In this document: positions 46,501 to 58,500 of the stretch, one piece after another
Numbering within the stretch: position 1 is the stretch's first letter
How the letters are laid out: each line of letters opens with the position of its first letter
Program-made: the position numbers and the translations under genes
From: Lineus longissimus
Taxonomy: Eukaryota; Nemertea; Pilidiophora; Heteronemertea; Lineidae
Assembly: GCF_910592395.1 (NCBI RefSeq)
Contig: NC_088314.1
Location: 18,684,070-18,744,069, forward strand
Reading direction: 5' to 3'
Length of the DNA stretch: 60,000 nt
Notes under the pieces: generated by a model
What the model was told of the DNA's origin: nothing
What the model saw: only the letters and a program-made list of their open reading frames with translations
Database searches by the model: none

Positions 46501-49500
46501 CAGTTATTTTGAAAATAGCAGGCCCATTGGTTTTGTGACGCCTTTGCTAAGCTCTGGGATTGTTGATCCACCCTCTAAACAGCTATTCTAAAAACAGCTT
46601 CCACGCACGTGCATTGCGAAGCAAATTACAGAGCCAGGGCTTTCGTCTGCGCAGGAGACTTGAGTGTCGTGACATGTTGGTTTTCCAACTGTTTTTGGGG
46701 GCCACGCAGTCATAGTCTCAACTCAGACTGTGTAATGGTCACCGCCAAAGTAGAATTGGGAGGCTGCTTCGAGTTTTAGGAGTTGCCTTGACAAACTGTT
46801 CTGAGTCATAAATTTGTTGTTCAATTGCTCCTCACCTTAGCAGAGCCTACTGAAGTTACAGAAAAACAATCTAATAGTGAATTTCGGAGTTGTAGAAAAC
46901 ACGATTTTGCGATTAGATTTTACAACGGGAGATGCGGAAAGGAAACACATGTTTATTTTCGTTGTTGACTCATAGCAACTCATCATCGAGATTGAGCAGA
47001 CGCGAGGCTATTTCTTGCCAGTTTTCGACACCTGGGCACTTAGTTGGGGTCTGTAGAAGCACGCGTCTAACGGAAAAAATCCCCACGTCAGGCCAGCGGG
47101 ATTTTCTTTCGAAGCCAGTTGGTTATGTTAGACGCTGGGTCGGTTTTCTGCGTTATGAAAACCACTGCTGCCGGCAGCATTAGCCGGTGTGTTTACACTT
47201 TGTCCAACCTTGAAACTTTTCGTACGATAGTTGTTCTAATCTGGCTGGTATTGTATTAAAAAACGAGTCTTTAGATAAGTGTGTTGATTTCAGACAAGTG
47301 TGTCTGTCCATTGTAGTGTTTGTCTCGCGGCACTTTGGACCAAAGTGCTTGTCCGTCATAGTGATAATGTTAACCTTGTCAAAAGGAAAAAAAGTGCTCT
47401 GATGGTATTCAAACTCGCAACCTCTTAATCCTAAAAGCTGACCCCTTGTGTTGTACGCGCCGGTCACCGATCCAAAGGTTGACTGCGCTCAACGTTGCTT
47501 AACTTCCACTCTGGGGCCAACGCGCCAACCACTGGGCCATAAAGGAATTCCCTCATGGCCGGCCGGTTAAGCCGTGCCATATACCTGGGGGTAATATGCA
47601 TCATTTCCCCCTTCGGACAGAGATGGATCGTCCTCGATCCTACTTAGCGCTTCATGTGTCTCAGTGCCGAACTACATATCCAGAGCTCGCATCGCGTGGG
47701 AAGGTCTGCCAGATGTATTGTACGCGCCGGTCACCGATCCAAAGGTTGACCGCGCTCAACGTTGCTTAACTTCCACTCTGGGGCCAACGCGCCAACCACT
47801 GGGCCATAAAGGAATTCCCTCATCGCCGGCGGGTCAAGCCGTGCCATATACCTGGGGGTACTCTACACCCCTCAGTCTCACAGTACCTCATGACCTCTTA
47901 GTCCTAAAACTAAACGTCTCAGCCCCAGCAGTACCAAAACCTAATCTCTCGGCCCTCGAAAGCTCCCAAAGGGTTAAGAGTTCGATGAATGGAAGTCACA
48001 AATTAGAACACTGAACAATTGTTACATCCACCATCAATAGCTGCGATAACATTATAGCTAAGTCACTTACTAAAAGCATTGTGACGTTATAGGATAAGCA
48101 TTCTGACGTTATAGGATTTCACTAAATCTCTCGGGGGAACAGTCGCCTGTGTCTGATATAGTGTCAACAAAAGTGTACTGTAGAGAGACTGGAGCACTGT
48201 TTACATTCTAAGAGCATTGGATCTGTAGCAAGGCTTTTTTTCACGACTTAGTCTGCAATAAATTGTCTTCGTGTGTGTTGCCTGTCTCAAGTTCTTTTTC
48301 CTGTGTGCGTTGTGAGTGATGGAAGTCGGGAAGCAAATTTCCTGATATTCTACTTAGAGATTCGGGACCGATTTTGAGTTGTGCGGAACGACTACCTTTA
48401 GAGTTGACCGTAGGTACCGCCATTTAGGCTACACCTCCAAATCTCAAAGCAATCAGAACTCTCTTCAAATGAAAGGAATGCTTATTTGAATCATGGGAGG
48501 CTGTTCTCTTGAAAACAAAGAACAGAATCGAGTCCTTGAAATGATCATTCACTACGCTTTGAAGAAGTTCTCATTGCTGAAGGATTTCAAGTTCTAGCCA
48601 AAATGGTGGCACCTATGGTCAGCCCTTAAGGATCTCACCAAGGTTATAGTGGAGTCGACATGACCCGGTCTGAATTCTGAGAATGTGATGTTCTGTTTCC
48701 GCTTTGTGGGTCGGTTATTTCCTGTTCCACTTTCTAGGTCACTGGATGTTGTTTATGATTTTTAAACGATGTTTAGGATTTTTAAACGATTTAAACGCTG
48801 GAGTTAAAACGATCTTCCCCACTTTTCACCATAAATCCCAGTTTGTGGGTCATCGATTGGCAAATGATCACAGTGATCATTAAACTTTACAGCAGGTGAT
48901 CTGCCCGGGCGTATTGTTCCACCACAAATCTCTGCAAATCATAGCTGCTGAGTAATAAGCTCTCAGCAGAGAAATCGATTTTATCAGTGATTCTCTTTCA
49001 TCATGTTCATTTAAGCACCAAACTGAGGCAGCTGCAGAAAGCTTTTGCTGAAATCAAGCTAAGAGCCCGAGTGAGTGCTTGCCTTTCATTCTCCTTCCAC
49101 ACCCTCATCCTACCTGAGTTCTCAGCAGGAGCATCCCCTCGTTAGCCTCGTCTACACCTCTCCTTTCTTTGGCCACTTCACAACGATTCACGGAAAGGTG
49201 CAGGAAAGAGCGTATTTCAGAAACGTCAGAATTCAAGGATTTTCATGACATTTTCACGTCAATGGATTAAAAGCACTTAAATTTTGGATTATCAATGATA
49301 TTGGTATACTATGATGTTGAGTTTTGATATTTTTGAGACTGTGTTTTGATTTTCGTGTTAGTTGGATTTTTGCCATAGCTAGGGGATGAGAAGATGATTC
49401 AGTTATTCCGGAGTCGTGATCTGGTGTTCTCATTGCCGGTTAAATGTTCTGTGCTTGTAGGTCATGTTTGACTACTGGTATAGGCCTAGATCAGGATGTA

Positions 49501-52500
49501 TAGGCCTATGGCACTGTTGTGTGTTGTCGGCTTCATGTACATGTGAATTCACTTCCTGGTAAATTTTGAGTTCACTTGGGATTCGGCTTGGCCCCTCATG
49601 CCGGGCAGGAGAGGTTCAGTGCTGCAGGCTAATGATGAGAGCCAGGGCTCATACCAGGCATCCTATCAGAGTTTTGACATAATCTTGTGAGTCCCAGAAG
49701 GCCGGAGTTATACACCTTTCCAGAAATGGGGCGCTGAGTGTCCGAAATAGTGATGTCATAAGGGGAAACTAGGCCTTATGGTGGAGGGACAAAGGAGATA
49801 GTCATGGTTGACCAACACACTTGAATGCCTTTGATGACGGACAAGGGGGAAAAGTTAGTTCCAATGCAAGCCACCAATTTCGGGAAGCATGTATAAGGGT
49901 TCACATTGTCACTTGTCATGTTTCACTTGTCATGAGTTAACTGGCTTGGGGGGTGAAAACTTGACATTAGGGTGAAAAGTGACATCGTGAATCGAACATT
50001 GCTCATTCTTTGGAAATGACTTGTTTGTTCTTCATGTCATGCATGAAAAGTAAACAATGAGATGTTACTTAATTGTGAACTCTATATAAATAAACTCCAT
50101 ATAAACTCTATACAGTGAAACCCTCCCTTAGCACACACCTCTCTATTAAGGACACAAATTTCAGTCGCAAATTGGTAGTTTCCATTCGATTTGACCTCTC
50201 TAATCAGGACACCTCTCCATTAAGGACAGCACTTGTCAGCCCCAAGGGTGTCCTCAATAGAGAGGTTCTACTGTATATATAATCGCAAGTTTCAGGCTTT
50301 GAAAACTCCTTTTTGGGTTATCCTGAGCCCTAGAGATCAGATGGTGGCCTGCATGTCACTTCTGACAGGCTACTTGGATGAAAAAATGACCTGTTGGCAA
50401 TCGTGCCGTTTTCGTGTGCTACTATATCTTGAATATGACCATTGCATGGCCATCGATTGATTGAGTTTTTGCCAAGTCCATTCTTATCTTACTTGCAGGC
50501 CTAATCTGTGTTTGACATTCTTAGTGTTTATATTTTGTTTTCATATGTTATTGTCCTGATTGAGGAAGTCTTTCACAAATTCAAAGTACATGTAGTTCTG
50601 GAAACCCTGAATGTGTCTTTCTGTAATCATTATAGAACCTCTCTATTAAGGACAACCTCGCGGCTGACATGTGTTGTCCTCAATAGAGAGGTGTCCTGAA
50701 TACAGAGATCAAATTGAATTGAAACAGCCAGTTGGGGACCAAAGCTTGTATCCTTAGTAAAGAGTGTGTCATTATAGAGAGGTGTCAGCTAAGGAAGGTT
50801 CCACTGTACTGCAATTGTATATGGGTGTATTAGATTACGGTAAGCGTGCTTAAGATGTGCCGGTATTGGAATCGTATGGTAAAATCCTTTGATACAGACT
50901 TTTCCAAATTTCTCTACATTCAGGAGGTCGATCTGTGAAGGCCACATGCTTTGAATCTTTGAATCAGATAGTGTTCTTAGCAGGAAGTTTTGAACAATTT
51001 TTTATTTTTGAATAAGCCTATTCAGACTTTTCTGGGGCTCCATTATTTTCCTTGCTGTTGTGCGGAACTATCATAAAAGAGATATCTCTTGTAGCGTTCT
51101 TTCTATAGATTCAATTGATTTCAAATTTTTTGTAGTGCATAGGCCTATTTCTTTGAATTCAGCTTGTCACCGGCCTATTAGCCGAAAATAACGGAATATG
51201 CTTCTTTAATACCTGTGTCTGGTCTTCCACTCCCACAGACGGCCATAAGCTTATACACTCGCCTTTGCTGAGGGTAGATTTTTGGTCAATAAGCGTTCCA
51301 AATGGCTCAGTATTTGAATGTTTTGGGTAGGTTTATGTGTCTTGCATTTCTCCTGATTACGTTTAGCAGGAACTGCAAGTTTCCACAGGCTTCATGCTCA
51401 GTTACATTTGCTGAGTCCATTACTAACATCAAAATTAATCCAACGCCTGTGAAAAATGTGCACTTTCCCACATTGTATGAGCACTGATGCCAATTGATAC
51501 ACATGGATTTGGCACCGCTACCAAAACTCATGTTTGGCACCGATACCAATACTCATGGATTTGGCACCGATACCAATACTCATGGATTTGGCACCGATGC
51601 CAAAACTCATGTTTGGCATCGATACCAATACTCATGGATTCGGCACCGATGCCAAAACTCATGTTTGGCACTGATGCCAATACTCATGGATTTGGCACCG
51701 ATGCCAAAACTCATGAATTTGGCACTGATGCCGATGCTCATGGATTTGGCACCGATGCCAAAACTCATGAATTTGGCACTGATGCCGATGCTCATGGATT
51801 TGGCACTGTTTCCACTGCAAGTTCACACCTTAAGCTTGGAGCTTTTTCATTACACAGTATTCAATAACAACAGTACTTGGAATCTGCAAGCAAAGTGGAA
51901 TACAGCATTGAGATCATCATAACAAATCATTCCTATTCCCCCGTGGATTCATTGAGTAACATTTCACTCCAAGGGTGCAAAGCCATTATGATTTCTGAAC
52001 GGATATGGGCAATTGTTGAATTGGAGCAGCTGTAATATCACTTCACGAGTCCTGTATAGACTGGTTCAGGCAACTCATAGCGAGATGATGAATGCTAACA
52101 TATTCACGGATATCTATGGGACGATAAGGAAGAAATACAAGGGTAAGTGAGGTTGTTGCTTGATGGTTCGAACTTCGGTCAATTAAAACCCTCGAAATCA
52201 GCTCATTTCAGGTGGTGTGTTGTGTCGTAGTCTGTTAAAACTGTAATCCTATTGGGCATTTCCTAAACCAGTCTTGAAAAACCTGTTGAAGGTTCCCAAG
52301 TACATTATCTGGCCTCGATTTGACGAGCTCGAGTTACATCTATGTATATATTGACCTACGTTTTTCAGCTGTGTATTATCAAAAAGTAATCCAGTTCCTT
52401 GAAGCATCCTCAATGTTTTTACTCGGGGCATAGGCTCATTTTATCGATATCAGCTGAAAAAATATCAGATGGTGGTTTGATGTCGTCTGCTTGCCAAGAA

Positions 52501-55500
52501 ATAATGATCTCAGCGCTTCCTGGTATGCCAAGTGTTGGTTTCCCGGTGTTCGGGATTGTGATGTATACATGGTGCTGTTTGCAGGGATCAAGAAATTGGT
52601 GTTGTTAGAGCCAAGACGTTCTCCAGTTGGCTCTCAGTGGCAAGAATTGATAAAGACTGTTAGTCTTTAGTAATACTTGTTGGTAGATTTGCAGAAGAAA
52701 GAATTGATTTTCCTTCAGTGTAAAAAGTTGCTGCGCCAAAGGTTGGGATTGCTTATGCATAACATGTTTATCTGCTATCTAAGAGTTGAAACAAAATTGG
52801 AAAAATAACAAGTAGGCCTACTTTCTAAAAAAGCTTAGTTAAAGAATTAGAGCCTTTTCCCTTAATCAAGCCATTTGCTTTAAGCTATATTGAACTTGGA
52901 TTAGAACCATACCCGCAGAGAGCTTGCAGCACATGCAGGGAATGGAAACAAACTTTTTTTCAGCTTCTCTCCTTTCTCACTGGTTGCTTGTGGTTGCTCT
53001 CAAACTGTTCAGACTCAACGCTTCAATCGCTTGCACAAAGACTGTCTATCGTTGAAGCAGCGGCACACATGGTAACGACTAACTCATCACCTTGCATCAA
53101 ATCATCCATCCAGCAGCCCTGGTCCAGCAGACTATCCATCCTCACTGTTAAGGTAGCTCGGCTGATACAGGTAGCCTGGAGCAAAAACGATTCTGCAGGT
53201 GGTTTGGGTAATGGTCATTGCAAAAAAGGAGTTCTCAGCAGTTTTCTTGAGTGAAAACCAGATCTTGAAGTACAGAGTTTGGCTGGGTGTTCTAGCATTC
53301 GGGCAGTGGAACGATTGCCCCCCCCTCCAATAGCGTGGAGAAAACTTTGAGATTTTCCCTTTCAAACTTCCGTTTTGATCCTACCTTGTGTTAGCTGAAT
53401 TTGTTTACTTTTGACATTGGGTGTTATTCAGTTCATGTTATAGCCACTAGGGGGCTTTCTCTAATATTTTTTAGCATAAATAACTTTTCTCCATTTCAGA
53501 CAAAAAAGTGATACATTCATTGGCAGCAATTAAGTCACGTGGCAAAAATGAGTGACCATTTTGAATGAGACTTTTGCCTTAACTCTTTTTTCCACTCTTT
53601 CAGGAATTTTTAAGTGTTTGTCTCATAACTGTTGCTTTGCCCTCACAGTTTGTCCTTGTTCTTTCTCTGCAGGGCGGAGAGGGTTAAACCGGTCACAGAC
53701 GCAGAGCTCAAAAGAACTAAACTCTGTGGTAAATCGTGATGCAGATTCAACGCCGGAATTTCTGCGTGTCCAACTTAAACCCACAGGCACTGCTGACAAA
53801 CCGCGGCAGTCCTATACGACCGATGATGTGGACGATATCAAAAGTAGGTGGTTTGTTTTTCTTTCCTTGCGCTGACTTTTTCTTGGAGGAATTTCCTCCA
53901 AAGAAAGCTATGCTTACATAGGAAACTCTTACATATATGTAGCCAGGGTTTCTGCCAGGATTAAATTTTAGGGGAGCAAAAAAATAAAAAAATTTCTAAA
54001 ATTTTTTTTTCTTAAAAAGGGTATATGACCCCTCCTGAGACGTTTTTTGGCCCTTAAACCGCTACAATTGGCTCCCAAATGCTCTTATTTTACATATCAA
54101 ATCATAAAAATTAATCATTTGACAGTAAAACAAACTTTAGTATTCAAAATTAAGGGGGGGATATCCCCCTTGAAATATTTTAGGAGGGGATGAATCCCCC
54201 CATCCCCCCCTCTGGCGGTAACCCTGGTGGCCCGCTCTCTGAAAATGTGACATCCAATGCACTACGTCAATGTACACAAATGCATACAAAAATCTTCATT
54301 AGTTGCCATGGTTTCTAAGATTTTAAAATCCTGTTTGGTCGCAAACCCCTGGTTGATTTTCACCGAACTTAAATTTCAGGATTATCAAAAGAAGCCATTC
54401 CAACCCCTCCAATACGGCGTAAAAACTACCCAGGTGGTAGTGGGCCCTCTAGTGCCCAGTCCTCACCTAAACCAGGGCAGCGCTCAAAACGGATATCGTA
54501 CACAACGGACGACCTAGACAAAATGTCTGAAACTCGGAGTGTGGATGGGGACTTGAAGAAAGGGGGTAGCATTAAACCTAAAGGTAAGTTGGTACAGATG
54601 GGCCATAATTGGCGTAGGGTGGAACTCAAGCTGTACTAATACACACTGTCATCTAACGATTTTAGACGTAGAAACGATTTTACTGTCTCTGTCTTAAACG
54701 CTGGCGCCATTCTTTTCAAAATTTGAAATCGGTATTGGAATTGCAAGTGAATAAATTTATATATTTGCAGTATTGAAATTCTTACTCTTGTTCGGTAAGT
54801 GAAGGGTTACCGTTAATGTCTAGCTATCGTTGTTGAGAAATCCCCCAATACATGCTTTCTTACTTTTGATCCATTTGTAGTATATTAGATGTAAGTTTCA
54901 TCGCAAAACGGATATCAAATATTTTGGAGTAAGGTGCACTACGACATTGCCAATAGATGTAAGACCTTTCCTCAAAATATCAGATCATTTGGGCCTACAG
55001 TAAAACTTTAATGATGAAAAATGTCAAACTTTCAGTTGAATTTAATACAAACAAAGCCATTTTTCTCAAACTAACAAAAACAAATACACAGTGTTTTGCA
55101 ATGAAACTCTTCATATTTCTGTATTATTTTTCAGTGACTAATATTTTTAACCTGTGAAGCGCTCCGCATTATTTAAACCAGTGATTCTTATCGCTGCGAC
55201 ACAGCCTTGACATCATGACAAATGATCGCAATCATCATGTTGTCATGGATACCTTCCAAGTCACAGCGACAAAAAGCACTTATTTGTGGAAAACTTATGG
55301 GCATGTGATGGCTAAATCTGTTTTTTGTTAATGCATGTTTTTTCTATGATGTTGCATATTATAGATTTTGGCCTGTAATTTAGTTTTTCTTCAAAATACG
55401 TGTAGTTTTACCTGAGGGCAAACGAAACCGATATATCCCTGATCGCACTTTACTGGTTTTCAGCACTAAATAGGTCTGACCTACAGTCCTAATCACAAAT

Positions 55501-58500
55501 GACATCCCGTAAATCGCGTCATTGTCATTTGTACTGTTAATCCTGAGTATATCATTATAACAAAATGGCGGTCTATGCTCAGAAACTGAAGTACGTCATA
55601 CCCGCATTTGCGAGTTTAAGAGCCCAGTTTATACATGCTTCCCGAAATTGTTGGCTTGCATTGGAACTAACTTTTCCCCCTTGTTCGTCATTAAAGGCAT
55701 TCAAGTGTGTTGGTCAACCATGACTATCTCCTTTGTCCCTCCACCATAAGGCCTAGTTTCCCCTTTTGACATCACTATTTCGGACACTCAGCGCCCCATT
55801 TCTGGAAAGGTGTATATTGTCACCTTGCTTCTGAGTGGAGTCAGGTGCTAAGCTTCAAGTCTGCATATGCCAATAACAATTAACATAAAGTTTATGCATG
55901 CAGGGCGGGGCAGGTTCCGATTTGTCACTTTGTTTTTTTTGTAATCCACGTCGCATGCATGCATTATATCCAGCATAAATACCTATCTACTAACAAAAGG
56001 ATGATAATATGCATTGTGAGTTTTCCCAAGTACTTTGATAGCCAGTTACCCCATTATTGATACATGGATTTTTCGACTTTTTTCTTTTGTTTATTTTCAA
56101 ACATTTTTTAACTGTGTGTTCATGTATGTGCATCTTTTTCTTTACTTAACTGTTTCAAATAGCAATTAAGTGTAAGATTAAATGGGGTAATCAGGCAACT
56201 CCATTCTTCGTTGAAAGGAGTTACTACCTTCAATTACATGGTTTGAAGGGCAGATATATTAAAGTGATTTTCAATCGCCTCAGTCAGTATCAAAGGAATA
56301 GTGCATCGTCAGGTCTTACACAAGTTTTCGAATGGAAGCCTCTGGCGGGGGACCCTTTTGGTCACATGTTCATCAGGGCGGATCAGGATAATTGATCTGT
56401 GTCGGACTTATAAACAGGAAATGAGAATGTGTATTTTCACCGCCCGAAAAAATGTAGAAAGTAGGCTAAAGCACTGGGCGTGTGAAATTCCCTTTAAGTT
56501 GGGACAATTAGGACTAAGGTCAGGTGATATGGTATTGCCACTGGGGGAATTAACCCCTAGGTATGCACCAAAGGAAAGAAAATCAATATTGAGAAAATCA
56601 TGACTTTGTATGGAAAGTAGGACCAGCACCTGAAACTCTATACTGTGTGTGTCTGAAAAGACAAGTCACTTTTGTGTTGGCTTCAACAAATTCACCAGTT
56701 CATTCAAAAATATAGAGTTTGGTCTTATTCATTATGATTATTAAATTGATTAAACCCTTTTTGATTTTTTTCAGCTTTACCGAAACCACGATTTATCAGA
56801 AGAACGAATCGAGAACGAACGCCAGAGCGGGACAGCAACCACCGCGTTGACAGCAGTGACTCAAAAAGTGGTCAAAAATCAAAACCGCACAGGTATAAAA
56901 AAAATTCGGAAGACTCTGTGTCACCACTGACAAAACTGCGTTCAAAATCACTGACTCATAAAGCAGTAAGCGAGGACAGTGATAAAACACATCAACCCCT
57001 CCAGAAAACAACAAATATTTGTGATACTGACACTTCAAGCTGTGATTCGGAAAATAGTGCCATAAAATTACGGAGTGATTCGGACCCCGTGAAAAATACA
57101 ACGATTCCAGATAGTTTTGTGCCGAGGAACCACATTTATGATGAAGTTTGTGTCGAGAATGCCGAAGCAAAAGAGGGCGCTGATGATGGGACACCGACGA
57201 AGGAAAAAACAATGAGATTATTAGAGGACTGGAATTTAGATATCCGGGTCCATCTGAGTGATGAGGACACGAGAACCGGTGAAACTGAGACTTTGAAACA
57301 AGATCCGAATCATTTGGAGGTTGGTGCTAATCACGATGATGATGGGGCATTTTCGACGCACGAATATAGCTCGTTTGATTCAGATTCATTCGGTTCCGAC
57401 TCGGATAGTGATAATACTGATCTCAATAATGCTTCAGCGAACATGTCAGCGGTTCAGGTAAGGATATCTTATCTTCGGTGAAGCAAACAACAGGGTATTT
57501 TGCCTAACAGTAAAGTGTATGCTTCACTCTAAATTCAGCTAATTCTGGAATACTGTCCCCTATTGAGAGTTTTCCAATGATTGAATAAACAAATGATTTG
57601 CTGTAGCATAGTAGCATACGACATAGGGTAGTCTGCCTCAAAAGCAAGATCTCCACCTCCTTTTTGACCGCTGTTCAAAGACTGCTTCCGTTTTTCAAAG
57701 TTTGTTTTTTCTTGAATCTAATTTTGGGACCAAACACATTTCCAGACTATAGGAGATTTAGTTATGTCTTTCCATTAAAGCAATCAATGGTAATTATGCT
57801 CAGCTAGGCCTACTGTTGAAGGAAGAGGAAGTAGTTTGGTGTATGTTCTCAGCCCACGAAATGCGCTATTTGGGAATACTTTAAAGGGGGGGGGGATTAA
57901 ATACACTCCAAAGCCATTTTAGAAAAACCATGACATTTTTAACGTCATTCCCAAGTGTTAACGAAAATGAAAGTTATAGCTGTCTAACTAATTGATTTAT
58001 CTGATCATTTCCCAGACATACATCACTTAATTTTCATCATTTGATTATAATTGGGAATTCCAAATTTTTGTTACAGCAAGTTTTGCAGGACATGGAGGAA
58101 GAGTGTGCTGGTATGGACCCTCTCCGCCGGAAGGCTCATGAAGTACTCGTAACAGAGAGAGTTTATGTTAAGAAACTGCAACTAATTGACCAGGTACTTC
58201 AGGCCTTTCAGTTGCATTGTTTCAAAAAAACCCGTTAAGGGTGTATGGGGTGCCACGTGTCCCCAAATTTTAAAAGCAAAAGATTTTTAAAAGATTTATT
58301 TGAAAATTTTGTTTTATTTGTCTACATAACAAGGCTGAAATTCAAATTCAATTACAAATTTATATTTTTTTAACGAAATTCATATTCAGTGCATTTTGAC
58401 GCAATTGTGAATTTTAAAATTCAAATTCAAATCCAATTACAAATTTATATTTTTTTAACGAAATTCATATTCAGTGCATTTTGACGCGATTGTGAATTTT

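Larger units (their letters stand above)
54584..56774. other. FGD intron with MITEs
   Basis: Holds the 187-bp element copy at 55630-55816 and a possible TTAA element at 56263-56493, listed separately. It closes with TTTTGATTTTTTTCAG. No additional exon seen. Confidence 0.5.

Noticed and set aside
47451-47860. Functional 5S rRNA genes
   Set aside because: Only the 3' half resembles 5S rRNA, with many substitutions, and no 5' half or terminal stem is visible.
56301-56603. 100-codon frame as an extra FGD exon
   Set aside because: It overlaps a possible TTAA element, has no matching phase-1 acceptor/donor pair, and the neighbouring exons already join in frame without it.
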